This document shows positions 6,502 to 13,449 of a stretch of 13,449 nucleotides of DNA, piece by piece. The DNA is from Paracoccaceae bacterium (GTDB taxonomy: Bacteria > Pseudomonadota > Alphaproteobacteria > Rhodobacterales > Rhodobacteraceae). The first letter of the stretch is position 1. Every line of letters begins with the position of its first letter. A program made the translations under genes and the position numbers. The stretch covers positions 1-13,449 of the forward strand of contig PWWF01000194.1 in NCBI GenBank assembly GCA_003561595.1, read 5' to 3'. The notes under the pieces were generated by a model. It did no database searches. It saw only the letters and a list, made by a program, of their open reading frames with translations, and was not told the origin of the DNA.

Positions 6502-7632
6502 TCAACGAAACATCGGGGGGCGCGCGTCGGTCCATGCACCGCTTGCCCGCGCCGACTCGACCGCTGCGGCAACGGCCGCGACCGAGCGCAACCCATCCTT
6601 GGCCTGCGGCAGACCGTCCTGCGCCCCGCCCCGGATGGCGCTGGCCAGATCGACATAGATATTGGCCACCGCCAGCGGAAACCCCTCCGGGTGCGCAATC
6701 GGCACGCGGCTCAGCCGCGCGGCGGCCTCGCTCAGCCCGGCCTCGCCCTTTTCCATGATCTGCGTGCGCCCGCCCAGGGGGGTCCAGAACACCTGATTGG
6801 GCTGCTCGGACGCCCAGCGCATCCCGCCCGTTTCGCCAAAAACCTGAATGTCGAACCCGTGCTGCCGTCCGATGGCGACGGAAGAGCTCCAGAGCCGCCC
6901 GACTGTGCCGCGCCCCATGCGGAAATTGACCATGGCATCATCTTCCAGCACGCGGCTCTCGATGGTCGCGGCAAAATCGGCCGAGAGCTTTGCCACCTCA
7001 TCGCCCAGAATGAAGCTTGCCATATGCAGCGCATGGATACCGCAATCAGCGAATTGCCCCGAAATCCCCGCCATCGCCGGGTCATAGCGCCAGCGCACGC
7101 GCGGATTATCGGCATTGGCGGCATCCGCGTGATGGCCATGGCTGAAATGCGTCACCACCAGCCGGATGCGCCCCAGATCACCGCGCGCCACCATTGCGCG
7201 CATCTCGCGCACCATCGGATAGGCGGAATAGCAGTAATTCACGGCACACACGCGCCCCGACGCGCGGGCGACGCGCACGATCTCTTCGCCCTCTTCCACG
7301 CTCATGGTCATGGGCTTTTCGCACAGCACGTGAAAGCCCGCTTCCAGAAACGCCTTGGTGATCTCGAAATGCGTCGCATTCGGGGTTGCGATTGTCACAA
7401 GCTGCACCCTGTCGTCGCGCCCGCGTTCGCGCTCCAGCATCTCGCGCCAGTCGCCATAGGCGCGGTCCGGTGCCACGCCCAGGCGTTCCGCATAGGCGCG
7501 GCCTTTTGCGGCATCGGCGTCCAGCGCCGCTGCAGCAAGGGTGAACAACCCGTCGGCCTGCGCCCCAAGCCGGTGCGCCGGGCCGATCTGGCTGCCCTCG
7601 CCCCCGCCAACCATCCCCCAGTTCAGTCGCAT
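6502..7632 (-). CDS. Gfo/Idh/MocA-family dehydrogenase (inositol dehydrogenase-like), 376 residues
   Basis: This is a cytoplasmic NAD(P)-dependent oxidoreductase of the Gfo/Idh/MocA family, which includes inositol 2-dehydrogenases (IolG/IdhA), scyllo-inositol dehydrogenases and several keto-sugar reductases. The Rossmann motif is GMVGGGEGS at about 6-14. The cofactor/catalytic motif is CEKP with Lys106, and the second catalytic pair is Asp196 and His200 in FADCGIHALH. All three family residues (Lys, Asp, His) are present, so it should be active. A long insertion with WRYDPAMAGISG precedes the catalytic pair. It is third in the operon, 12 bases after the IolE-like gene. It differs clearly from the first dehydrogenase of the operon, so the pair are not a recent duplication. 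It may oxidise a cyclitol or work in the reducing direction on an inosose; which one cannot be decided from sequence. I do not assign a symbol. Confidence 0.88.
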   Translation of the reverse strand: MRLNWGMVGGGEGSQIGPAHRLGAQADGLFTLAAAALDADAAKGRAYAERLGVAPDRAYGDWREMLERERGRDDRVQLVTIATPNATHFEITKAFLEAGFHVLCEKPMTMSVEEGEEIVRVARASGRVCAVNYCYSAYPMVREMRAMVARGDLGRIRLVVTHFSHGHHADAANADNPRVRWRYDPAMAGISGQFADCGIHALHMASFILGDEVAKLSADFAATIESRVLEDDAMVNFRMGRGTVGRLWSSSVAIGRQHGFDIQVFGETGGMRWASEQPNQVFWTPLGGRTQIMEKGEAGLSEAAARLSRVPIAHPEGFPLAVANIYVDLASAIRGGAQDGLPQAKDGLRSVAAVAAAVESARASGAWTDARPPMFR

Positions 7633-7644
7633 CCCCGGCCCCCT

Positions 7645-8535
7645 TCAGAATCCGATGGTTTGCAGATAGGCGCGATTGGCCCGCGCATCCGTGATGGGCG
7701 AGACATCAAGCGTGGGGTCGCAATCCTGCTCGACCGTGCACCAGCCCTCGAAACCATGTTCCAGCAGGATGTGCCGCACTGCCGGAAAATCCACATCCCC
7801 CTTGCCCAGATTGTAGAAGATACCCTGCCCGCAGGCGTCATAGAACCCGGTGCCGCGCGCGATCACATCGGCTTTGACGGCAGGGTCGATATCCTTGAAA
7901 TGCATGTAGGAAATGCGGTCCATGTGGCGGCGCATGAAGGCCACGGGGTCAAAGCCCGCATAGGAATGATGGCCCGTGTCAAAGCAGATCTTGAGGATAT
8001 CCTCGGGCACCTCCTCCAGCAGGCGTTCCAGCTCGGGTTCGAAATCGATGAAGCCTGCGGCATGGGCGTGCATGCCGACCGTCAGCCCGTATTCCTCTGC
8101 GCCCATGCGCGCAACATGCGCGATCCTGTCGCGGAAGGCGGCCCATTCCCCGGCGTCCATCTGTTCGGCGGCATCGGCGCGCCCCGCCGTGGGCGCGCGC
8201 CGGGGCGAGATGGAATCGATCAATACCAGATGCTGCGCGCCATGTGCGACAAGCGCGCGGCAGGTGCGCACGGCCCCGTCCAGCACATCCTCCCATTGCG
8301 CGGGGTCGTGAAAGGCGCGAAAGACCACGCCGCCGATCAGATCCAACCCATGTTCGTCCAGCGCATCAGCCAGCAGGGCAGGGTCCTCGGGCATATAGCC
8401 TACGGGGCCAAGTTCTATGCCGGTATAGCCGGCCTCGGCGCAGTCGCGCAGGACCTGACGCCAGGGCGGGTTGCGCGGGTCGTTGGGAAATTCGACACCC
8501 CAGGAACAGGGGGCATTGCCAATTCGGATCGTCAT
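7645..8535 (-). CDS. Sugar phosphate isomerase/epimerase-family TIM-barrel protein, probable inosose dehydratase-type (IolE-like)
   Basis: This is a 296-residue AP_endonuclease_2-type TIM barrel. It opens with RIGNAPCSWGVEFP (compare APISW in classical IolE), then AGYTGIELGPVG with Glu41. Candidate metal ligands are Asp186 (CFDTGHHSYAG), His212 (MHFKDID) and Glu259 (VEQDCDP), with GMHAHAAGFID at 154-164 also near the site. In the pathway, IolE removes water from 2-keto-myo-inositol to give the dione used by IolD. With iolD, iolC and iolB nearby and no other TIM barrel in view, this protein is the best candidate for that step. It lacks the classical IolE opening (SNDD / GGDTPLETCL). It could instead be an inosose isomerase or a beta-eliminase of a 3-keto-glycoside pathway. 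It lies 12 bases from each neighbour gene. The fold is sure; the exact reaction is not. Confidence 0.85.
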   Translation of the reverse strand: MTIRIGNAPCSWGVEFPNDPRNPPWRQVLRDCAEAGYTGIELGPVGYMPEDPALLADALDEHGLDLIGGVVFRAFHDPAQWEDVLDGAVRTCRALVAHGAQHLVLIDSISPRRAPTAGRADAAEQMDAGEWAAFRDRIAHVARMGAEEYGLTVGMHAHAAGFIDFEPELERLLEEVPEDILKICFDTGHHSYAGFDPVAFMRRHMDRISYMHFKDIDPAVKADVIARGTGFYDACGQGIFYNLGKGDVDFPAVRHILLEHGFEGWCTVEQDCDPTLDVSPITDARANRAYLQTIGF

Positions 8536-8547
8536 GCAGCGCGCCTT

Positions 8548-9663
8548 TCAGTGCGTGGGAACAGATTGCCAGCGGCCCTCAACGGCCGAGGCGAAAGCGG
8601 TCTCTATCACCTGCGCCACGGCCAGCCCGTCGCGAAAGGTGGGCCAGACCGGTTGCCCGGTCTCTATTGCGCGCAGGAAATCGCGCGCTTCAATGATGAT
8701 CTGATCCTGATAGCCCGTGCCATGCCCCGGCCCCTGACAGAAGGGCAGGTAATCGGGATGGGCGGGGCCTGTGAGGATCTTTGTGAAGCCGCGCGTCGCG
8801 TCAGGGCCGTCTATCCGGTACAGCCAGATCGCGTTCTGGTCTTCCTGATCAAAGCGGATCGCGCCTTTTGTGCCATGGATTTCATAGGCGTAGCCCATCT
8901 TGCGCCCGGTCGCGATGCGGCTGAAATACAGATGCCCCATCGCGCCAGAGGCAAAGCGCACCATCATCTGGCCGTGATCGTCATTATCCACCGCCAGCGG
9001 GCCATCCGCGCCGGGGCGAGGGGAATGCGCCGTCTCGATCCGGGCGGACAGATCGTTGATCGGCCCCATCAGGGCCAGCGCGCAATTGATCATATGCGGC
9101 GCCAGATCGCCCATGCAGCCATTCGCCCAGCCTGTGCAGCGCCATGTATGGGGCGCGTTCGGATCAGCGAAGAAATCCTCGGTATGCTCACCCCGGAACC
9201 ATGTGATATCGCCAATCGCGCCCTCGGCCAGAAGCTGGCGCACAAACCGGGTCGCCGGGGTGCGCACATAGTTGAACCCCACCATATTGGGCACCTGGGC
9301 GGTCTGGGCTGCGGCGACCATCGCCTGCGCATCTTCCAGCGACGCGCCCAGCGGTTTTTCGCAGAACACGGGTTTTCCCAGCGCAAAGGCCGCTTCCGCG
9401 ATGGCGCGATGCGTGGTCTGGGGCGATGCGATCACCACAGCCTCGACCTTTGGGTCGGCCACAAGTGCCTGCCAGTCCGGCGCGGCGCGGGCAAAGCCGA
9501 ATCCGGCGCGGTAGCGTTCGGACGATTCGGGCGTGGATCCGGCGATCATTTCAAGCCGCGGGCGTAAGGCCGTGTCAAACACGGCCCCGACCGCTGACAG
9601 GGCGACCGCATGGGCCTTGCCCATATAGCCGCCCCCCACAAGCCCGATGCCGATCTCGCGCAT
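8548..9663 (-). CDS. Gfo/Idh/MocA-family dehydrogenase (scyllo-inositol/L-glucose/levoglucosan dehydrogenase-like), 371 residues
   Basis: This NAD(P)-dependent oxidoreductase is the first gene of the minus-strand catabolic operon. The Rossmann motif is GLVGGGYMGKAHA at about 7-19. CEKP carries catalytic Lys103, and GDLAPH carries Asp186 and His190. The opening G.MGKAHA and the later GPAHP...GTGYQDQIIIEARDF segment resemble, from memory, the subgroup holding levoglucosan dehydrogenase and the Paracoccus L-glucose/scyllo-inositol dehydrogenase (LgdA) rather than classical IolG. The ATG at 9663 was chosen because it begins the Rossmann strand; the frame is open much further upstream but would run antisense through iolD. 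Only 29 bases separate this start from operator copy 2. It probably performs the first oxidation of the imported cyclitol or sugar; substrate unproven. Confidence 0.9.
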   Translation of the reverse strand: MREIGIGLVGGGYMGKAHAVALSAVGAVFDTALRPRLEMIAGSTPESSERYRAGFGFARAAPDWQALVADPKVEAVVIASPQTTHRAIAEAAFALGKPVFCEKPLGASLEDAQAMVAAAQTAQVPNMVGFNYVRTPATRFVRQLLAEGAIGDITWFRGEHTEDFFADPNAPHTWRCTGWANGCMGDLAPHMINCALALMGPINDLSARIETAHSPRPGADGPLAVDNDDHGQMMVRFASGAMGHLYFSRIATGRKMGYAYEIHGTKGAIRFDQEDQNAIWLYRIDGPDATRGFTKILTGPAHPDYLPFCQGPGHGTGYQDQIIIEARDFLRAIETGQPVWPTFRDGLAVAQVIETAFASAVEGRWQSVPTH

Positions 9664-9692
9664 GATTCCCCCCCGTTTCGTCACAAGCCCGG

Positions 9693-9708
9693 TTGCAACC
9701 GGTTGCAA
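9693..9708. promoter_or_regulatory. LacI-type operator, copy 2 (perfect 16-bp palindrome)
   Basis: TTGCAACCGGTTGCAA is identical in all 16 bases to the site at 4926-4941. It sits in the 90-base gap between the divergent dehydrogenase operon (ATG at 9663) and iolD (ATG at 9754). One site here can control both directions. The palindrome and identity are seen directly; binding by the LacI protein encoded at 5019-6020 is inferred. Confidence 0.85.
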
Positions 9709-9720
9709 AATTGTTATCCT
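9693..9720 (+). promoter_or_regulatory. Predicted sigma-70 promoter of the iolD-iolC-iolB operon
   Basis: TTGCAA (9693-9698) and TATCCT (9715-9720) are separated by 16 bases, each matching four of six consensus bases. The operator palindrome begins at the -35 hexamer and runs into the spacer, a position suited to repression. The iolD start codon is 34 bases after the -10 hexamer. I could not find an equally good promoter on the minus strand for the dehydrogenase operon. Confidence 0.4.
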
Positions 9721-9753
9721 GAGTCGCGTCATGGCGCAAGGCGGGAGGAGAGA

Positions 9754-11625
9754 ATGGCACCATCGGACGGCACCATCCGGCTGACAGTGGCGCAGGCCAT
9801 CACGCGCTATCTGCTGAACCAGTATATCGAGATCGACGGCACCGAGATGCGCATCTGTGGCGGCGGATTCGGCATTTTCGGGCATGGCAACGTGCCCTGC
9901 CTGGGTGAGGCGCTTTATCCCCATCATGCCGAAATGCCGCTCTATCGCGGGCAGAACGAACAGAGCATGGGCTTTGCGGCTGCGGCCTATGCAAAATACC
10001 ATCTGCGGCGGCGTTTCATGTTCTGCACGGCCAGTGCGGGGCCGGGCACGGCCAATCTGCTGACGGCTGCGGCGCTGGCCCATGCCAACCGCCTGCCGAT
10101 GCTGATGCTGTGCGGCGATACCTTCCTCACGCGGCTGCCGGACCCGGTGCTGCAGCAGCTGGAACATTTCGGCAATCCGGCGCTGGGGCTGAATGACGCG
10201 TTCAAGCCTGTCAGCCGCTTCTGGGATAGGATCACGCATCCGGCGCAAGTCATCCAGTCGCTGCCTGCGGCGCTGGCCACCATGCTGGACCCTGCCGATT
10301 GCGGCCCGGCCTTTATCGGATTGCCGCAGGATGTGCAGGGCTGGGCCTGGGACTATCCCGAAAGCTTCTTTGCCCGGCGCGTGCACCGCATCCGCAGGCA
10401 GACCCCCGACGCGGCCGAGATTGCCGATGCCGCCGCTGCCCTGGGCCGCGCCGAACGCCCCATGATCATCGCGGGTGGCGGCGTGCAATATGCGCAGGCC
10501 GTGGCCGAACTGACCGCGTTTGCCGAAGCGCATGGCATTCCGGTGGTCGAAACCATCGCCGGGCGCGCGAACCTGCTGGCGACGCATCCGCTGAATGCCG
10601 GGCCCATCGGGGTGACCGGATCGGAAAGCGGAAACGCGATTGCAGAGGCAGCGGATGTGGTGCTGGCCGTGGGCACGCGGCTGCAGGATTTCACGACCGG
10701 GTCATGGACGGCATTTGCAAAGGATGCGCGCCTGATCGGGCTGAATGTCGGGCGCCATGACGCGATGAAGCATCTGTCCCTGCCTGTGGTGGGCGATGCG
10801 AAGCTGGCGCTGCCGCTGCTGGGCGCGGCGCTGGACGGGTATCGCGCCCCGCAGGGCTGGACTGACCGCACACGCAGCGAGCGGGCCGAATGGGATGCCT
10901 ATGTCGCGCAGAATGTCAGCCACGGGAACCGCCCCAATTCCTATGCGCAGGCCATTGGTGTGGTGAATGACCTCTGCCACCCCCGCGACCGGGTGGTGAC
11001 GGCGGCAGGCGGCCTGCCCGCCGAGGTGACGGCCAACTGGCGCACGCTGGATATCGGCACGGTCGATGTGGAGTTCGGCTTCTCCTGCATGGGGTATGAG
11101 ATTGCGGGCGGCTGGGGCGCGCGCATCGCCCAGTCAGAGGTCGAGCCAGAGCGCGATACCATCGTGTTTGTGGGCGATGGCAGCTATCTGCTGATGAACT
11201 CGGACATCTATTCCTCTGTGCTGACGCAGAAAAAGCTGATCGTGCTGGTGCTGGATAATGGCGGCTTTGCGGTCATCAACAAGCTGCAGAACAATACCGG
11301 ACAGCCCAGTTTCAACAATCTGATCGCGGATTGCCCGACTGTGGACGCGCCCTTTGCGGTGGATTTCGAATCTCACGCCCGCGCCATGGGGGCCGATGCC
11401 GAGACTGTCGCGAACCCGGCAGAACTGGCCGATGCCTTCAGGCGCGCGCAGGCGGCGGACAAGACTACTGTGATCGTCATGCAGGTGGACGCGTATGAGG
11501 GATGGACCACCAAGGGCGGCGCCTGGTGGGAGGTCGGGACCCCGCATGTCTCGGACAGCGACGCTGTGCGCGAAAAGCACCGCGCGACCGAGGCCGCGCG
11601 CATTCGCCAGCGGCAGGGGGTCTGA
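9754..11625 (+). CDS. iolD: 3D-(3,5/4)-trihydroxycyclohexane-1,2-dione acylhydrolase IolD
   Basis: IolD is a thiamine-diphosphate-dependent cytoplasmic enzyme that hydrolyses the ring of the cyclohexane-dione to 5-deoxy-D-glucuronate, the ring-opening step of inositol breakdown. The 623 residues match family length. The N-terminal Pyr domain carries RGQNEQSMG with Glu69, the glutamate that activates the cofactor. A central domain spans about 220-360. The C-terminal PP domain has the ThDP/Mg motif GDGSYL at 474-479, ending near DNGGF at 501-505, with the IolD-type FAVINKLQNNTG following. The ATG at 9754 is preceded by GGGAGGAG (9743-9750). The frame is open to 9610 but would cross the operator and the neighbouring gene's start. 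iolC follows after one base, so the two are probably translationally coupled. Confidence 0.97.
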   Translation: MAPSDGTIRLTVAQAITRYLLNQYIEIDGTEMRICGGGFGIFGHGNVPCLGEALYPHHAEMPLYRGQNEQSMGFAAAAYAKYHLRRRFMFCTASAGPGTANLLTAAALAHANRLPMLMLCGDTFLTRLPDPVLQQLEHFGNPALGLNDAFKPVSRFWDRITHPAQVIQSLPAALATMLDPADCGPAFIGLPQDVQGWAWDYPESFFARRVHRIRRQTPDAAEIADAAAALGRAERPMIIAGGGVQYAQAVAELTAFAEAHGIPVVETIAGRANLLATHPLNAGPIGVTGSESGNAIAEAADVVLAVGTRLQDFTTGSWTAFAKDARLIGLNVGRHDAMKHLSLPVVGDAKLALPLLGAALDGYRAPQGWTDRTRSERAEWDAYVAQNVSHGNRPNSYAQAIGVVNDLCHPRDRVVTAAGGLPAEVTANWRTLDIGTVDVEFGFSCMGYEIAGGWGARIAQSEVEPERDTIVFVGDGSYLLMNSDIYSSVLTQKKLIVLVLDNGGFAVINKLQNNTGQPSFNNLIADCPTVDAPFAVDFESHARAMGADAETVANPAELADAFRRAQAADKTTVIVMQVDAYEGWTTKGGAWWEVGTPHVSDSDAVREKHRATEAARIRQRQGV

Positions 11626-11626
11626 C

Positions 11627-12595
11627 ATGCGGCTGAAGGGCAATCGCTTTGTCGTCATCGGGCGGGCCGGGATGGACCTCTATCCCGATCCGCCCGGCAC
11701 AAGGACCGAAGAGGCGACGCGCTTCGTCTCCTGCCTTGGCGGATCATCGGCCAATATCGCTGTCGCCATCACTCGGCTGGGGGGCAGCGCCGACCTGGTC
11801 ACCTGCGTCGCCGATGACGCGATCGGGCGGTTTGCGCTGAATGAGCTGGACCGCTACGGGATTGGCCGCGCGCATGTCCGCTCGGTCGGGGGTGAGGCGC
11901 GCAATTCGCTGGCGGTGGTCGAAAGCCGGGTCGAGGACCATCAATCGGTCATCTACCGCAATGGCGCGGCGGATTTCGAGATGGGTGATGCGGATGTCGC
12001 AGGCGTGGATTACAGCGCCTATGATGCGCTGATCACCACGGGCACCGTATTCGCTGCCGAACCCTCCCGCAGCGCGGCCTTTCGCGCGTTTGATCTGGCG
12101 CGCGCCAAAGGGCTGCCCCTGATCTTCGATATCGACTATCGCCCCTATTCCTGGCCATCGGCGCAGGTGGCCGCAGAGGTCTATTCGCGCGCGGGTGCGC
12201 TGTGCGACGTCATCGTGGGCAATGACGTGGAATTCGGCTTCATGGCCGGGGATTATGCCAAGGGGTTGGACAAGGCGCGCGCGCTGGTGGCCGATGGTGC
12301 CCGGCTCGCAGTATACAAGATGGGCGAGAAAGGCGCGATCACCATTACCCCCGAGGGTGAGGTGAAAACCGGCATCTACCCCGCCACGCCGCTCAAGCCG
12401 ACAGGGGCGGGTGATAGCTTCATGGGCGGGCTGGTTGCCGGTCTGGCCGAGGGTTTGTCCGTGCGCGATGCCGTGCTGCAAGGCTCTGCCAGCGCGGCCA
12501 TGGTGGTCGCGCGTGTGGGCTGCGCGCCCGCCATGCCCACGCGCGCGGAACTGAGTGATTTCCGCGCCCGCCATGTCGATCCCGACGCCGATTGA
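11627..12595 (+). CDS. iolC: 5-dehydro-2-deoxygluconokinase IolC
   Basis: IolC is a cytoplasmic PfkB/ribokinase-family kinase that phosphorylates 2-deoxy-5-keto-D-gluconate with ATP to the 6-phosphate, the substrate of the IolJ aldolase. It has 322 residues. The first family signature, GGSSANIAVAITRLGG, lies at about 38-53, and the second, KPTGAGDSFMGG, at 257-268 with catalytic Asp263. FDIDYRPYSW at 167-176 is a segment I associate with IolC within the PfkB family. The ATG at 11627 lies one base after the iolD stop and has GGCAGGGGG just upstream; the longer open frame reaching back to 11495 lies inside iolD. A second IolB-family gene follows after 13 bases. No fusion to a DUF2090/aldolase-like domain is seen, unlike some proteobacterial IolC proteins. 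Confidence 0.96.
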   Translation: MRLKGNRFVVIGRAGMDLYPDPPGTRTEEATRFVSCLGGSSANIAVAITRLGGSADLVTCVADDAIGRFALNELDRYGIGRAHVRSVGGEARNSLAVVESRVEDHQSVIYRNGAADFEMGDADVAGVDYSAYDALITTGTVFAAEPSRSAAFRAFDLARAKGLPLIFDIDYRPYSWPSAQVAAEVYSRAGALCDVIVGNDVEFGFMAGDYAKGLDKARALVADGARLAVYKMGEKGAITITPEGEVKTGIYPATPLKPTGAGDSFMGGLVAGLAEGLSVRDAVLQGSASAAMVVARVGCAPAMPTRAELSDFRARHVDPDAD

Positions 12596-12608
12596 GCAGG
12601 AGACGCCC

Positions 12609-13448
12609 ATGCATATCCCCCCCCATGACAATCACAACCGCGCCATCGTCGATGAAGGTGACGCGCATGTGCCGCTGGTCTATTTCAACATCGTCAAGCT
12701 GCGCGCGGGTGAGCGTTTCGACTACCGTGTGAAAGGGTATGAAACCTGCATCGTTCCCGCCACGGGCACAGTGGCGGTGGACACAGGGGGCGCGCGTTTC
12801 GCGGATATCGGCAATCGCGGCGCCGATGTCTGGGACGGAGAGCCCGAGGGCGTTTATGTCCCCACCGACACGGGCGCCCGCATCACGGCCCAGACCGATA
12901 CCGAATGCTTCATCGCGGGCGCGCAATTTGGCGAGACGCTCAAACCCTTTGCCGTGCGCGCGCCGGATCTGGATGTGGTGCAATATGGCAGCGATGACAC
13001 CAAGACCCATCGCAAGATCAAGCATATCCTGGGCGCGGCGCATCATGACCGGGTCGGGCGTCTGCTGGTGTCCGAGCTGTTTACCGTGGGCGCCGGGGGC
13101 TGGTCGGGCTTTCCCAGCCACAAGCATGACACGGACCGACTGCCGGATGAAAGCCGCCATGACGAATGCTACAATTTCCGCTTCAGGCCCGATTACGGGT
13201 CCGGCCTGCAGATGTTGCAACGGGTCGATAACGAACCGGGTGACGCCTATCACATCGTCAATGGCTCGACCGTGCTGATCGACAAGGGCTATCACCCCTG
13301 CTGCGTGCTGCCGGGGTATGAGATGTATTATTTCACCATCCTGGGTGGGCAGTCGCAGCGCAGCCTGAAACAGTATTTCCAGCCGACCCATGCCGAACAG
13401 TTGCACACGATCCCCGGCATCATGGATATGGTGGCAAAGTTCAAATGA
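12609..13448 (+). CDS. Second, divergent IolB-family (KduI/IolB) isomerase
   Basis: This is a 279-residue cupin-type protein of the KduI/IolB family. The ATG at 12609 has AGGAGA (12598-12603) five bases before it. The metal-type residues align with the canonical IolB of this window without net gaps: His171 and His173 (SHKHD), Glu186 (HDECYNF) and His229 (GYHPCC), followed by GYEMYYFTILGG. It differs in key surroundings: WSGFPSHKHD replaces WSSYPPHRHD, an extra arginine/histidine-rich stretch precedes Glu186, and the C-terminus ends in a distinct tail (TIPGIMDMVAKFK) instead of MAGPxRxWxF. It lies in the usual position for iolB after iolD and iolC, so 5-deoxy-glucuronate isomerisation is plausible. 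A related substrate is also possible because a canonical IolB is encoded elsewhere in the locus. The stop codon ends one base before the window edge. Confidence 0.88.
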   Translation: MHIPPHDNHNRAIVDEGDAHVPLVYFNIVKLRAGERFDYRVKGYETCIVPATGTVAVDTGGARFADIGNRGADVWDGEPEGVYVPTDTGARITAQTDTECFIAGAQFGETLKPFAVRAPDLDVVQYGSDDTKTHRKIKHILGAAHHDRVGRLLVSELFTVGAGGWSGFPSHKHDTDRLPDESRHDECYNFRFRPDYGSGLQMLQRVDNEPGDAYHIVNGSTVLIDKGYHPCCVLPGYEMYYFTILGGQSQRSLKQYFQPTHAEQLHTIPGIMDMVAKFK

Positions 13449-13449
13449 C

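Noticed and set aside
6400..9567. Open plus-strand frame of more than 1000 codons opposite the dehydrogenase/TIM-barrel operon
   Set aside because: It is antisense to three genes with clear family motifs. Its translation is rich in His, Arg, Pro and Ala with no domain pattern, as expected for the complement of GC-rich codons.
9664..10587. Upstream extension of the minus-strand dehydrogenase frame through the operator and into iolD
   Set aside because: The extension is antisense to iolD and would bury the Rossmann start. The ATG at 9663 gives the normal family length.
1..13449. Mobile elements, tRNA/rRNA genes, CRISPR arrays or riboswitches
   Set aside because: No transposase or integrase motifs, no regularly spaced repeats, no cloverleaf or rRNA-like stretch and no recognised riboswitch core were seen on reading both strands. 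The non-coding space is small and mostly accounted for.

Overview
The window looks like part of a chromosome of a GC-rich alphaproteobacterium, most likely in the Rhodobacteraceae/Rhodobacterales. This is inferred from the strong GC bias at third codon positions, the gene order and the protein flavour; no rRNA or marker gene is present to prove it. Most of the window (about 1.1 to 13.45 kb) is a myo-inositol or related cyclitol/sugar catabolic island. The first kilobase is unrelated flanking sequence: the tail of an unrecognised protein entering from the left edge, and a small secreted protein.

Layout from left to right. (1) 2-1004, plus strand: partial hypothetical gene, then an exported 187-residue protein. 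(2) 4843 down to 1118, minus strand: an apparent transport operon coding for a periplasmic sugar-binding protein, a permease and an ABC ATPase, ending in a canonical iolB whose start overlaps the ATPase stop. (3) 5019-6020, plus: a LacI-family regulator divergent from the transport operon. (4) 6424-6029, minus: a UspA-like universal stress protein. (5) 9663 down to 6502, minus: a three-gene operon of a Gfo/Idh/MocA dehydrogenase, an IolE-like TIM-barrel protein and a second, different Gfo/Idh/MocA dehydrogenase. (6) 9754-13448, plus: iolD, iolC and a second, divergent IolB-family gene, with the window ending one base after the last stop codon.

How it fits together. A cyclitol or sugar is bound in the periplasm and imported by the ABC transporter. 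It is oxidised to a keto compound by one of the two NAD(P)-dependent dehydrogenases and dehydrated by the TIM-barrel protein. The ring is then opened by IolD, the product isomerised by IolB and phosphorylated by IolC. The last steps (IolJ aldolase, IolA dehydrogenase) are not in this window.

Regulation. The same perfect 16-bp palindrome, TTGCAACCGGTTGCAA, occurs exactly twice, at 4926-4941 and 9693-9708. Both copies sit in divergent intergenic regions, with the pattern typical of LacI-family operators. All four catabolic and transport transcription units therefore appear to be one regulon of the locally encoded LacI protein, which also controls itself. At 4926-4941 each half of the palindrome doubles as a -35 element of one of two back-to-back promoters.

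The points most worth following are the two IolB-type proteins in one locus, the dehydrogenase/TIM-barrel/dehydrogenase module in place of recognisable canonical IolG and IolE, the operator architecture, and a terminator-like hairpin between the binding-protein and permease genes.
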